The notes under the pieces: generated by a model
Database searches by the model: none
Told to the model about the DNA's origin: nothing
The model's input: the letters and a program-made list of their open reading frames with translations, nothing else
Program-made: the position numbers and the translations under genes
Part shown: piece by piece, positions 33,545-44,486 of the stretch
Position numbering within the stretch: position 1 is the stretch's first letter
Layout of the letters: each line of letters opens with the position of its first letter
Source: Firmicutes bacterium UBA6132
GTDB lineage: Bacteria; Bacillota_A; Clostridia; Tissierellales; Sedimentibacteraceae
Length of the DNA: 51,258 nucleotides
Direction: 5' to 3'
Assembly: GCA_002435835.1 (NCBI GenBank)
Contig: DIVM01000267.1
Location: forward strand, 1-51,258

Positions 33545-33991
33545 TTATCTTGACCACTTAATATTCTTATACCCGTCAAGGTCAAATTCAAGTATAGCCT
33601 TTCTGCTAATATCTGTTCCATCTGCATCACCTACTGATGTGATTTTTACTCTTTTCTTGCCGTCATGCATGGTCTTTTCTACGGACACAACAGCATCTCC
33701 TTCTGAAAAATCAATAGTTTCATTTGTTATATACGGATTGCTCCATGAATCATAATTTGAAAGTCTTGTTCCATCATTTATCAAAAACTCAAACATAGCT
33801 TCTGCACCTGAACGGGCAATATATTCAGAGTGTATTCCCTGTTCCTGTGCAGCAACCTGCCTGGTATTATTGGAGGCTAATATAAATACAGATGACAATA
33901 AAATAAACACAACAAGAAATGACAAAATAACAAACGCTAATGCAGAGCCATCTCTATTTTTCAATTTAAATTTACTTAGTATACTATTCAT
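33545..33991 (-). CDS. PilX-like pilin assembly protein
   Basis: 148 residues. The N-terminus NRDGSALAFVILSFLVVFIL has the Gly-Ser form of PilX, and IHSEYIARSGAEAMFEFL is the conserved helix that follows. Similar in form to the protein at 20273. AAGGTGATAAT precedes the ATG. It lies 12 bases before the VWA pilin gene and probably helps to bring that pilin into the fibre. Confidence 0.8.
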   Translation of the reverse strand: MNSILSKFKLKNRDGSALAFVILSFLVVFILLSSVFILASNNTRQVAAQEQGIHSEYIARSGAEAMFEFLINDGTRLSNYDSWSNPYITNETIDFSEGDAVVSVEKTMHDGKKRVKITSVGDADGTDISRKAILEFDLDGYKNIKWSR

Positions 33992-34495
33992 ATTATCACC
34001 TTTTACTTCTTTTTATATTTATGTCAAATAAGCACCTGTACCTAAACAATTACTCTTTAAATTGATTTTAGAAATATCCGTTACTTATATATACCCAAGA
34101 TTTCGTGAATAAAACAGTTACAGCATTGAATTAATTGATATTTTCATTAAAATTAATAATGAATCTCTATAAGTAAGCATCGTTATAAATTTTAAAAATT
34201 TTTAAAATATATTAATAAAAATTTCAAAAATGTCTGGTAGTAAATATATAATTGCTATAAATAAATTTTAAATAATTAATAATTCGTCCGTATAATGAAA
34301 AAATAATTAGTTCCTAAATATTTTAAATAGTTCAAGAACTAAATAGATATGCTATTTAGTTCTTGTTTGTTAATAAAATTTTGTTTTTTTAGATATTGCT
34401 TTCACAATATTCAATAACTTAATAAGTTAAGTGCCTGACACCAATTACCAGTTATCTTTAAGACTTTCACAGGCACCAGTACTACCAGTTTAAAA
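33992..34495 (-). other. Long spacer after the major pilin gene with two hairpins
   Basis: No gene is seen. Two inverted repeats are present: GTGCCTG/CAGGCAC at 34431-34476, directly after pilA, and a perfect 14-pair hairpin at 34333-34346 with 34352-34365. Neither has a U run typical of a terminator on the minus strand. They may protect or separate a short pilA message from the downstream genes; the rest is plain AT-rich sequence. Confidence 0.5.
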
Positions 34496-34861
34496 TTATG
34501 GTTGAGTAACAGTAACAGTACCATCAGTGGCAATGCCAACTGAATAAGCATTTCCCTGTCCAGCTGGCACAGTTGGCCATGTAGTTACATATGAGTTAGC
34601 TAAATGAGGGGTAGTTCCTGTTCCTGCACCAGTCCATGTAACTGCCGCAGCAGGATTTCCATGTTCAGCAACAGCTAAGGATGCAGCACTTCTTAAAGTT
34701 GCAATATTAGCTTGATTTGCTCTTTGATTAGCGAGAACTTGTGTTCCAGCAAACCTCGGAATCGCTACCGCAGCCAAAATCCCCAAAATAGCAATTACTA
34801 CAATCAGTTCAATAAGCGTAAACCCTTTTTTGTTTCTCTTTTTAGTAAACAACTTAATCAT
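34496..34861 (-). CDS. pilA: Major type IV pilin
   Basis: 121 residues, a small pilin. The leader MIKLFTKKRNKKG is basic; the cut is before FTLIELIVVIAILGILAAVAIPRF, a textbook pilin helix with Glu at +5. The globular part is Ala-, Thr- and Gly-rich (ATLRSAASLAVAEHG) and lacks cysteines, so there is no disulphide loop. The ATG follows GGAGG. It sits between pilC and the minor pilins, is the only short plain pilin in the main unit, and is followed by an unusually long spacer. It is thus the likely fibre subunit. Confidence 0.9.
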   Translation of the reverse strand: MIKLFTKKRNKKGFTLIELIVVIAILGILAAVAIPRFAGTQVLANQRANQANIATLRSAASLAVAEHGNPAAAVTWTGAGTGTTPHLANSYVTTWPTVPAGQGNAYSVGIATDGTVTVTQP

Positions 34862-34928
34862 TTTCTCTTCCTCCTTTTATTTTCATTATTTTTTTGCTTT
34901 ATATGTAAATTTTAATTAAAGCCAATAA

Positions 34929-36131
34929 TTATTGCACTGTTTTCATCATATCAAACATAGGCAAGTACATTGCTATAACTATAAATCCAATCATCAAACC
35001 CATTACAACTATCATTATAGGTTCAATCATTGATGTAAGCCTCTGCAGACTGGCTTCAACCTCTTCATCGTAAAAGTCGGCAGTTTTGTAAAGCATATCA
35101 TCTAAGGAACCTGATTCTTCTCCTATTCTTATCATTGAATCAACCATTGGCGGAAATATGCCAACATCCTTTATGGTCCTCGATAGAGAAAAACCTTTCC
35201 TGATGTTCTCTATACCGGACAATAATCTTTCTTCAATAACAGAATTGCTGACTACTCGAGCAACTACTTCCATTGCTTGTATCAGCGGTATACCTGATGA
35301 CAACAGTGTTGACAGTGTTCTTGTAAATCTCGATGTGATAATCATTGTGGATGTGCCTTTCACCACGGGCAGTCTCAGTTTTAGGCTGTCAAAAAACCTT
35401 GTTCCTTCTTTTGTTTTCTTATACATGGTTACTCCTGCCACCATTGCGATTATGACAGCAATATATATATACCAATGCTTTTGAAGTGAATTGCTTGAAT
35501 TTATCAATAGCTGTGTAATTGCGGGAAGTTCAGTGCCGCTTCCTTCAAACATTCCCACAAATGTGGGCATTATAAACACTAACATAAAAACTACTACTGC
35601 AACTGAAACAACAGCTAATACTGCAGGGTATACCATTGCGGACTTAACTTTGTTTTCTAATTTGTTTTCCTTTTCAAAGTGTTCTGCCATTCTAAGCATT
35701 ATGGTATCTAAGTTACCGCTTACCTCCCCTGCTTCTACCATGCTGATTAATATCATGGGGAATACATTATTATGTTTTTTCATTGATTCTGATAAAGTTG
35801 AACCTTTTTGCACTTCTTCATATGTATCTGCAATTGCATTTTTAAAAGTTTTGTTTTCTGTTTGTGCAACTAATATTTCTAAGCAAGGTACTATTCCCAG
35901 ACCTGCGCTTATCATAGTATAAAACTGCCTGCAAAACAGTGCCAAATCCTTTTTCTTTACTTTCTTTTTAAATAATTCAATCTGGGCTTCGCTCTCTACA
36001 TCACGCTCTATGGTTATTACTATTTCTTTTCTTTCCTTGAGCATATTTATCAAACCGGATTCACTGTCTCCCACATATAATCCGTCCGTCTGACGACCAT
36101 CATATGATATTGATTTGTATTTGTATCTCAT
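34929..36131 (-). CDS. pilC: Type IV pilus inner-membrane platform protein PilC
   Basis: 400 residues with two copies of the T2SSF domain (LALFCRQFYTMISAGLGIVPCLEIL and TSRFTRTLSTLLSSGIPLIQAMEVV). Membrane helices lie at about 170-195, 220-240 and 375-395. It couples the ATPases PilB and PilT to the growing fibre. The N-terminal YKYKSISYDGRQTDG is typical. The ATG follows TAGGTGAT, 34 bases after pilT. Confidence 0.95.
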   Translation of the reverse strand: MRYKYKSISYDGRQTDGLYVGDSESGLINMLKERKEIVITIERDVESEAQIELFKKKVKKKDLALFCRQFYTMISAGLGIVPCLEILVAQTENKTFKNAIADTYEEVQKGSTLSESMKKHNNVFPMILISMVEAGEVSGNLDTIMLRMAEHFEKENKLENKVKSAMVYPAVLAVVSVAVVVFMLVFIMPTFVGMFEGSGTELPAITQLLINSSNSLQKHWYIYIAVIIAMVAGVTMYKKTKEGTRFFDSLKLRLPVVKGTSTMIITSRFTRTLSTLLSSGIPLIQAMEVVARVVSNSVIEERLLSGIENIRKGFSLSRTIKDVGIFPPMVDSMIRIGEESGSLDDMLYKTADFYDEEVEASLQRLTSMIEPIMIVVMGLMIGFIVIAMYLPMFDMMKTVQ

Positions 36132-36165
36132 AAGATCACCTACTATATTTAAAATATTAAGTTGA

Positions 36166-37215
36166 TTATATTTTTTTTCTTACTTCATCCATATTGTATG
36201 CTTGATTTATGGCTGTTTCTTTAGTAATTTCTCCTCGTTTGTATAGATTTATCAGCGAAGCGTCCATGGTTTGCATCCTCAATGCTCCGCTTGTTTGTAT
36301 ACTTGTATCTATCTGATGATTCTTGCCTTCTCTGATTAGATTCCTGATGGCAGGGGTGGCTAACATTACTTCATGAGCTGCAACTCTTCCTACACCGCTT
36401 GATTTCATCAACAGCTGTTGAGATATGACACCTTCAATAACTGATGATAATTGGACTTTTATCTGCTGCTGCTGATATGGAGGAAACACGTCCACTATCC
36501 TGTCAATTGTCTTTGCCGCACCATTTGTATGAAGTGTGGATAATACTAAGTGACCGGTTTCCGCAGCTGTTATAGCTATGGAAATTGTCTCTAAATCTCT
36601 CATTTCTCCCACTAAGATAACATCCGGGTCCTCTCTCAAGGCACCTCTTAATCCATTGGAAAAACTTTGAGTATCTGAGCCTATTTCTCTTTGATTTACT
36701 ATTGATTTTTTATGTTTATGAAGATACTCCAACGGGTCTTCAAGGGTTATTATATGACATTTTCTTTCAGAATTTATCTTGTTAATAATAGATGCCAATG
36801 TAGTGGTTTTTCCGCTTCCTGTAGGACCTGTTACCAGTATAAGTCCTCTTGGCAATTTTGATAATTCACTTATTACCGGCGGAAGTCCAAGCTCGTCCAT
36901 TAATGGAATATCTAAGGGAATTATTCTTAGAACCATCGCATAGCTTCCTCTTTGCTTAAAAGCATTCACTCTGAATCTGCCTATTTTATGTAAAGAATAG
37001 GAAAAGTCAATTTCTCCGGTTTCATCTAATTTTTTTAATCTTGTTTCATCCAATGCTTGCTTTACTAAATATAAAGTGTCTTCTGCAGTTAATTTTCTTT
37101 CTACAAGTGAAATTAATTCACCATCTATTCTATAGGTAGGCGGTATCCCTACGGATAAATGAATATCAGATGCATTTCTTTCAACCCCGATACTTAATAA
37201 TTCTATTAAATCCAT
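36166..37215 (-). CDS. pilT: Pilus retraction ATPase PilT
   Basis: 349 residues, the usual length. Walker A GPTGSGKTTTLASI, the Asp box EDPLEYLH, Walker B GALREDPDVILVGEMRD and the His box STLHTNGAAKTIDRI are intact, and the PilT-specific C-terminal AIRNLIREGKNHQI is present. It should depolymerise the pilus, giving twitching or DNA uptake. It is co-directional with pilB (9 bases apart) and pilC. Confidence 0.97.
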   Translation of the reverse strand: MDLIELLSIGVERNASDIHLSVGIPPTYRIDGELISLVERKLTAEDTLYLVKQALDETRLKKLDETGEIDFSYSLHKIGRFRVNAFKQRGSYAMVLRIIPLDIPLMDELGLPPVISELSKLPRGLILVTGPTGSGKTTTLASIINKINSERKCHIITLEDPLEYLHKHKKSIVNQREIGSDTQSFSNGLRGALREDPDVILVGEMRDLETISIAITAAETGHLVLSTLHTNGAAKTIDRIVDVFPPYQQQQIKVQLSSVIEGVISQQLLMKSSGVGRVAAHEVMLATPAIRNLIREGKNHQIDTSIQTSGALRMQTMDASLINLYKRGEITKETAINQAYNMDEVRKKI

Positions 37216-37224
37216 AATATCCCC

Positions 37225-38904
37225 CTATCCAAGCGTATAGCCTGCTCTCATTATTTCTTCAAATGAAGTATCTCCCTTTAGGGCCAAATCAGTAGATGAT
37301 TGTAACAAGGTACTCATCCCTTCTTCTAACGCTTTACTTCTTATATCATCAGTGTTTGCACCTTTGTTTATAAGCCTTCTTATATTTTCATTTACAAGCA
37401 TTACTTCGTGAACAGATGCTCTTCCTCTGTAACCATTGTTACAAGAGTTACAACCAACCGGTTTAAAAAGCATTATATTATTACCACTTATACCCAATAT
37501 TTTCTTTTCTGAATCACTTGCTTCATATTTTTTTTTGCATTTTGGACACAACAGTTTTACTAATCTCTGAGATATAATTCCTATTACGGCAGATGATACT
37601 AAATACGGTTCTAATCCCATGTCTATAAGTCTTGCTATAGTTGACGGACTATCATTTGTATGTAATGTGGATAATACCAAGTGTCCTGTTATAGCTGATC
37701 TGACTGCAATTTCTGCTGTTTCAGAATCTCTTATCTCTCCTATCATTATAGTATCAGGGTCTTGTCTTAAGATAGACCTGAGTCCTGCAGCAAATGTCAG
37801 CCCTGCCTTTGTATTTACTTGTACTTGATTTATACCTTTTAATTTATACTCAACCGGATCTTCTACAGTTATTACATTTTTTGTCTGAACATTCAGCTCT
37901 CTTAAAATTGTATAAAGTGTCGTGGTTTTACCGCTTCCTGTGGGTCCCGTAACTAAAAGCATCCCATAAGGCTGAGCTATCATTTTATTTAATTTATCTA
38001 AATTATTTTTACTAAAGCCTAAACCCTCTTTAGTATAGTTAAAATTGCTCTTGTCCAATATTCTGATTACTATTTTTTCTCCGTATACTGTTGGTAGTGT
38101 AGAAATTCTTAAGTCAATTTCATTGTCATTAAATCTCATCTCAACTCTACCATCTTGTGGGATTCTTTTTTCTGCTATGTCCATTCTTCCAATGATTTTC
38201 ACCCTCGTTGTTATAGCTGATAGATTTGATTTTGGTAATATCATTATCTCTTTTAAATCACCGTCTATACGAAATCTTACTCTTATATCATTATAACTAG
38301 GTTCAATGTGAATATCTGAGGCCTTGCTTCTCATAGCTTGTTCGATTATAGAGTTTATTAATTTTACTATTGGTGCAGTAGCAACTTCCAACATTTCTTC
38401 TTGTACAGCTGTATCATCTTCTGTCGGAAGGAATGCATCAGAAAACTCATTTAATGCCTTTTGAGTTAGTATATTGCTATAGTATTTTTCAATAGCTTTT
38501 TCTAAATCTGCACTGTTGGCAAGACAAGGTATTACTTCCATTTTCGTATACAATTTGATATCGTCTATAGCAAAAAAATTCAAAGGATCTGCCATTGCAA
38601 CTACTAGCTTATTATTTTTTTCATCTATTGCTATTAATTTGTATTTTTTTACAATACTTTCAGGTACTAATGTCACTACATTGGAGTTTATTTCATATTT
38701 GCTTAAATCAACTTTAGGAAATCCAAGCTGCAGCTCTAAAGTTTCTACAATCTCTTCTAAATTTAACCATCCCTTTTCAACTATGATTTCTCCCAACTTC
38801 ATCCTAGTTGCTTTTTGGTCTTCCAATGCCTCTTTCAATTGCTCCTGTGAAATTTTGCCTCCATAAAATAATAGCTCTCCAAGTTTCAAGTTTGATTTTT
38901 GCAA
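37225..38904 (-). CDS. pilB: Pilus extension ATPase PilB
   Basis: 559 residues. The start is a TTG at 38904, after AGGGTGAT. The N-terminal MshEN-like region (LGELLFYGGKISQEQLKEALEDQK, LNLEEIVETLELQLGFPKVDL) may itself bind c-di-GMP, as in some PilB/MshE proteins, but I cannot confirm the exact residues. The ATPase domain has Walker A GPTGSGKTTTL, Walker B LRQDPDTIMIGEIRD, and a tetra-cysteine zinc motif (CPKCKKKY and CNSCNNGY). It powers fibre assembly. It is the first structural gene of the riboswitch-controlled operon. Confidence 0.97.
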   Translation of the reverse strand: MQKSNLKLGELLFYGGKISQEQLKEALEDQKATRMKLGEIIVEKGWLNLEEIVETLELQLGFPKVDLSKYEINSNVVTLVPESIVKKYKLIAIDEKNNKLVVAMADPLNFFAIDDIKLYTKMEVIPCLANSADLEKAIEKYYSNILTQKALNEFSDAFLPTEDDTAVQEEMLEVATAPIVKLINSIIEQAMRSKASDIHIEPSYNDIRVRFRIDGDLKEIMILPKSNLSAITTRVKIIGRMDIAEKRIPQDGRVEMRFNDNEIDLRISTLPTVYGEKIVIRILDKSNFNYTKEGLGFSKNNLDKLNKMIAQPYGMLLVTGPTGSGKTTTLYTILRELNVQTKNVITVEDPVEYKLKGINQVQVNTKAGLTFAAGLRSILRQDPDTIMIGEIRDSETAEIAVRSAITGHLVLSTLHTNDSPSTIARLIDMGLEPYLVSSAVIGIISQRLVKLLCPKCKKKYEASDSEKKILGISGNNIMLFKPVGCNSCNNGYRGRASVHEVMLVNENIRRLINKGANTDDIRSKALEEGMSTLLQSSTDLALKGDTSFEEIMRAGYTLG

Positions 38905-38975
38905 TTATATCACCCTAATGTTTTTTATTTTTTGATAATGGCAGAATACAACAAGCTTGTCTTATATTAACTATG

Positions 38976-39099
38976 TTGCATCTTCTAAACAGCTTTTTTC
39001 GACCAGCATTCACCGAGCTTCATACCGCTACCGGTTTGTAGCCTCAATGCTTCATTTAACTGTTACTGTATTATTTCATTTTTCTGCAGAAGAATGCAA
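38976..39099 (-). ncRNA. Structured element in the pilB leader
   Basis: Nested helices, in plus coordinates: 38976-38986 with 39088-39099 (11 pairs, one bulge), 38988-38992 with 39060-39064, 39005-39010 with 39046-39051, 39015-39017 with 39043-39045, and a GCTAC/GTAGC hairpin at 39027-39042. It lies between the riboswitch terminator and the pilB start. The 15-codon ORF overlaps the 5' arm of the outer helix. Function unknown. Confidence 0.5.
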
Positions 39100-39118
39100 T
39101 CTTGTCATATTTATTCAT
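39071..39118 (-). CDS. Possible 15-residue leader peptide upstream of pilB
   Basis: ATG at 39118 six bases after AGGAG; the product would be MNKYDKIAFFCRKMK followed by TAA. Its codons run through the 5' arm of the leader helix 38976/39099, so a translating ribosome would open it. Only the ribosome site and the position support it. Confidence 0.4.
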   Translation of the reverse strand: MNKYDKIAFFCRKMK

Positions 39119-39341
39119 AATTGCTCCTTGTCGAAAAATGACCCGAACTATTACTTTTTGTAATATTTTGTAAATTATGTTAAATTAATTATATTTTAGT
39201 AATTAATATTTGTCAATAAATATTCTTTTTTAGATTTGATTTCTGCCATACATTACTTTCTTTGTTTTATATTAACTTTGGAAAATAATATACCGAATTT
39301 TTACCTTTTAGAGCTGTATTTCTGTATACTTTATAAGTTAC

Positions 39342-39378
39342 AAAAAAACTGCAAAAATATATAATATATTTTTGCAGC
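39342..39378 (-). terminator. Riboswitch-linked terminator before the pilus operon
   Basis: CTGCAAAAATATA pairs with TATATTTTTGCAG, followed on the minus strand by seven U. As at 2538, the 5' arm begins in the last bases of the aptamer (CAGCTGC). Confidence 0.87.
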
Positions 39379-39451
39379 TGAACTATCATAGTTTATAACA
39401 AACAACTTTAGACTTCATAGCTTTGCGTCCTTGCCTTTCAACAAGTTTGCC
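39375..39451 (-). promoter_or_regulatory. c-di-GMP-I (GEMM-I) riboswitch upstream of the pilus operon
   Basis: Minus strand: GGCAAAC, then the CTTGTT-GAAA-GGCAAG hairpin with GAAA tetraloop, then GGACGCAAAGC, GTCTAAAG, a second arm and CAGCTGC. It is clearly related to the element at 2570-2644 but differs at many places, including changes in the stems that keep pairing. The terminator overlaps its 3' end, so c-di-GMP should raise expression of pilB and the genes below (inference). Confidence 0.92.
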
Positions 39452-39479
39452 AAATATAATTTTGTCAAATTATGTTATC

Positions 39480-39507
39480 ATTATACACTATTTTATTAAA
39501 TTTTCAA
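39480..39507 (-). promoter_or_regulatory. Promoter of the main pilus operon
   Basis: TTGAAA and TATAAT with a 16-base spacer on the minus strand, placed so that RNA would start about 20 bases before the riboswitch. It lies between the kal-like stop codon and the aptamer. Confidence 0.6.
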
Positions 39508-39521
39508 CAATTTTATTTCAA

Positions 39522-39908
39522 TTATTTAACTTTTCTTTGTTTATCTTTGGGAACCACACATGTACCTGTTGCTCTACAAACAATTACTGGTTCTTCAAGT
39601 ACATCACAAGCTGATTCATTGATGTCAGGACGAGGTACTATAACTTTTCTTGCTTCAAATTTCATTTTTCTTGAACTATTTCCAAAGTTAATAATTTCAC
39701 CTTCTGCTTCGATGTAGTCACCAGCAAATACAGGTGCAAGAAATTCTACGTTTTCATAAGCACAAAATAAACCCTCATCTCCGTCATTTAGAATTAATAG
39801 CTCTGTAGCTACATCTCCAAATAAACCAAGCATTCTTGCTCCATCAACTAAATTTCCGCCATAATGTGCATCATGTGCGCTCATTCTAAGTCTGATTAAA
39901 GATTTCAT
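39522..39908 (-). CDS. kal: 3-aminobutyryl-CoA ammonia-lyase-like hotdog protein
   Basis: About 128 residues from the ATG at 39908; the TTG two codons earlier is too close to GGAGG. The N-terminal [22 protein letters not shown] and then [11 protein letters not shown] and [17 protein letters not shown] are the pattern of Kal (3-aminobutyryl-CoA ammonia-lyase) and beta-alanyl-CoA ammonia-lyase. Kal removes ammonia to give crotonyl-CoA in lysine fermentation. Its usual partners (kamA, kamDE, kdd, kce) are not in this window. Confidence 0.85.
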   Translation of the reverse strand: MKSLIRLRMSAHDAHYGGNLVDGARMLGLFGDVATELLILNDGDEGLFCAYENVEFLAPVFAGDYIEAEGEIINFGNSSRKMKFEARKVIVPRPDINESACDVLEEPVIVCRATGTCVVPKDKQRKVK

Positions 39909-40106
39909 ATTCAATTTTCCTCCAAATTTTTTTTGCCTTTATCTTTGTCACTGCCCATGTGACTCTAATATTTTATCACTGAAAGCATATTTTGTCAAAT
40001 TTACATATCAAATAATTTTTACACAAAAAGAATGATAAACTAATTATAGTTATTATAATCACATCTATTTTTTACTTACTATATATAATTAATAATTCTA
40101 AACTTT

Positions 40107-40328
40107 TTAAATGTTTTCAAGTTTATTCCTTACAAGCATCCTTAACTTTCCCCAAAAAACATTTTCTGGTCTATCTTTATTTGATTCACCCATTTCTTTT
40201 GCGAACTCTTGTAACAAACTCTTTTGTTTTTCAGTCAATTTCTTATGAACTTCCACTTTAACTTTAAAATATTGATCGCCCTTACCAGAGCCTCTCAAAT
40301 GTCCGCTCCATATACATTTACTATGCAA
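40107..40328 (-). pseudogene. Decayed copy of the dnaJ 3' end
   Basis: The frame encodes a degraded match to the last 60 residues of Dna[18 protein letters not shown] and [20 protein letters not shown] here, against [17 protein letters not shown] and [19 protein letters not shown] in the intact gene at 41278. Similarity covers about 40128-40306 at the DNA level too. The J domain, zinc fingers and most of the C-terminal domain are missing, and the first residues are unrelated. It is not a functional chaperone. Confidence 0.85.
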
Positions 40329-40343
40329 AAGATTTAATAAAAA

Positions 40344-40374
40344 AAATAAAGTTAGGCAAATAAACCTAACTTTA
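40344..40374 (-). terminator. Terminator of the TPR gene
   Basis: AAAGTTAGG/CCTAACTTT stem (40348-40356 with 40365-40373) overlapping the stop codon, followed by a U-rich run on the minus strand. Confidence 0.82.
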
Positions 40375-41031
40375 TAATTTTTTTATTAAATCCTTTGTTT
40401 CTGCTTTTAATCTTTTATCATTCAACAAATAATCTTTTGCTTTATTATCAATGCTTATAGCCTTCTTTGCATGGGATATTGCATTTCTATCTTCATTCAT
40501 ACCATCATACAAAGCGACCATATCACATAATGCATTTACATTATCGGGATTATCCTGTAACTCTTTTTCAAACCATTCTTCAGCTTTATCATAATCCTTT
40601 TTATCATACCAATATGTATATGCCATTGTTATTCTTGCATTGAACATGTTAGGATACAACTCTATAATTTTTTCAAGCATGATGATTTTTTTATTCGGAT
40701 CTGTTATGCTGTAAACTGCATTCATTTTCTGACTTGCTTCAGCAAATGCATTTATTTGTTTGTTAAATTTATCAGTTTCAGTTTTAAGTTTTTCAGTTAC
40801 AATTCTATCAATGGTAATAGGTAATTCTTTAACAGAATACCACCCATATATTACAAAAAATATACTTGCCAATGTTGCCATGGATGCAATAACCGTCATT
40901 AAATAATTGCTGTCAAAACTGTTTATGGATATATTCGTTCCCATGAGTTGATTTAATAGCTCTGCAGTAAATGGTGAAAATAATCCAATTAAAAATAATA
41001 AAGCAGTTATTAAAACTAAAATTATTTTCAT
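40372..41031 (-). CDS. Membrane protein with TPR repeats
   Basis: 219 residues. Two hydrophobic segments (about 3-20 and 46-66), a coiled-coil (75-105), then TPR-type helices (AEEWFEKELQDNPDNVNALCDMVALY, AISHAKKAISID). It probably serves as a scaffold at the membrane; partner unknown. It lies between dnaJ and the partial dnaJ copy, so it appears to be part of an inserted or duplicated segment. Confidence 0.75.
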   Translation of the reverse strand: MKIILVLITALLFLIGLFSPFTAELLNQLMGTNISINSFDSNYLMTVIASMATLASIFFVIYGWYSVKELPITIDRIVTEKLKTETDKFNKQINAFAEASQKMNAVYSITDPNKKIIMLEKIIELYPNMFNARITMAYTYWYDKKDYDKAEEWFEKELQDNPDNVNALCDMVALYDGMNEDRNAISHAKKAISIDNKAKDYLLNDKRLKAETKDLIKKL

Positions 41032-41222
41032 TATAATCTTAACACCCCCTTACGCCAACTCTTATATATTAATATGATAATATCATTATTATTGCAAATT
41101 TACAATAATTTTTTAATAAAATAGTTACAAATTTTCTGCATAAGTCTGCAAAGTTAAGTCTGAGTGCACCATGTTCATTATAATAAAATCTGCCATTTTT
41201 CAAAATCTATGTTTCAACATAA

Positions 41223-41246
41223 CAAAAGGCGCTACAGCGCCTTTTC
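41223..41246 (-). terminator. Terminator of the heat-shock operon after dnaJ
   Basis: AAAAGGCGC, a four-base loop, then GCGCCTTTT followed by G-U-U on the minus strand. It is 32 bases past the dnaJ stop. Confidence 0.83.
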
Positions 41247-41277
41247 GTATATCCATCTATTTATTATAAATCTAAAA

Positions 41278-42423
41278 TTACTCCTTAAAAGCATCCTTCA
41301 CTTTTCCAAAAAAACCCTTCTCAGGTCTATCTTTTGATTCGCCCATTTCCTTTGCGAATTCTTGTAACAAGCTTCTTTGTTTTTCAGTTAATTTCTTAGG
41401 AACTTCCACTTTAACTCTCACATATTGATCGCCTTTTCCAGAACCTCTCAAATGTTTTACACCTTTATTCTTCAACCTAAACACTGTACCTGGTTGAGTT
41501 CCTTCAGGTATTTCATATTTAACTTTTCCTTCTAAAGTAGGAACTTCAATAAATGCTCCAAGAGTTGCTTGTGTAAATGATATTGGTATTTCGCCCCAAA
41601 CATCATTTCCATCTCTTTCAAATATTTCATGTTCTCTAACATTTAAATAAACATATAAGTCTCCAGCTGGGCCTCCACGTTCTCCGTGATTACCTTCGCC
41701 TCTTAATGGTATTACTGAACCTGAATCAACACCTGCAGGAATATTAATAGAAAGTTTTCTTGATTTTTGTTCTTTACCTGTTCCATGGCATGCTGAACAT
41801 GGATCTTCAATTACTTCACCTGTTCCATTACATGTTGTACATGGTTTTGTGCTTGCAAATTGACCAAATGCTGTTCTTTGAATTGTTCTCATTTGACCTG
41901 TACCACTACATGTTGTACAAGTTTTTTTGCTTGAACCTTTTTTAGCTCCTGAACCTTCGCATACGTGACATTTTTCCACTCTATTTATTTTAATTTCTTT
42001 TTTAGTTCCAAATGCTGCTTCTTCAAATGTTATGTCCAACTTAATTTTTAAATCAGACCCTGCTTTAGGACCAGTTCTTTGAGCTCTTCCACCGCCACCA
42101 AAGCCTGAACCACCACCAAAAAAGTCTCCGAAAATATCTCCGAATATATCACCAAAATCTCCATAGCTTGCTCCGCCACCACCAAATCCTTGGTTTTGGT
42201 CAAATGCTGCATGGCCAAATTGGTCATATTTAGCTTTTTTTTCTGCATCTGATAAAACTTCATATGCTTCATTTACTTCTTTAAATTTTGCTTCTGCTTC
42301 TTTATTGTCTGGGTTTAAATCAGGGTGATATTGTTTTGCCAACTTTCTGAATGCTGATTTGATTTCTTTTTCATCAGCTGATTTGCTCACGCCTAAAACC
42401 TCATAATAATCTCTTTTTGCCAT
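41278..42423 (-). CDS. dnaJ: Chaperone DnaJ
   Basis: 381 residues. J domain with HPD ([10 protein letters not shown]), a Gly/Phe-rich region ([13 protein letters not shown]), four CxxCxGxG zinc motifs ([36 protein letters not shown]) and the C-terminal substrate domain. It stimulates DnaK. Last gene of the HrcA-controlled operon. Its 3' end is copied at 40107-40328. Confidence 0.97.
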   Translation of the reverse strand: MAKRDYYEVLGVSKSADEKEIKSAFRKLAKQYHPDLNPDNKEAEAKFKEVNEAYEVLSDAEKKAKYDQFGHAAFDQNQGFGGGGASYGDFGDIFGDIFGDFFGGGSGFGGGGRAQRTGPKAGSDLKIKLDITFEEAAFGTKKEIKINRVEKCHVCEGSGAKKGSSKKTCTTCSGTGQMRTIQRTAFGQFASTKPCTTCNGTGEVIEDPCSACHGTGKEQKSRKLSINIPAGVDSGSVIPLRGEGNHGERGGPAGDLYVYLNVREHEIFERDGNDVWGEIPISFTQATLGAFIEVPTLEGKVKYEIPEGTQPGTVFRLKNKGVKHLRGSGKGDQYVRVKVEVPKKLTEKQRSLLQEFAKEMGESKDRPEKGFFGKVKDAFKE

Positions 42424-42453
42424 TTAATCTCCTCACCACCTGCCTAATCCACG

Positions 42454-42488
42454 AAAAACTCAAGCTAAATCCTCTGGATTTAGCTTGA
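42454..42488 (-). terminator. Terminator-like hairpin between dnaK and dnaJ
   Basis: A 13-pair stem (42460-42472 with 42476-42488) followed by GTTTTT-like sequence on the minus strand. It should lower dnaJ expression relative to dnaK. Confidence 0.8.
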
Positions 42489-42527
42489 TACTTATCTTTC
42501 ACACTTAGCTGATTATATTATAAATCT

Positions 42528-44468
<1,941 letters not shown>

Positions 44469-44486
44469 TTATTTTTTAATTTTTAT

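Noticed and set aside
34333..34365. 14-pair hairpin as terminator of pilA
   Set aside because: There is no U run after it on the minus strand, and the next genes of the operon lack a promoter that I can see. It is kept only as a hairpin.
38976..39099. Group II intron end or third riboswitch in the pilB leader
   Set aside because: The CCGGTAGCGG and GTATGA segments look suggestive, but no domain V or known aptamer signature is complete.
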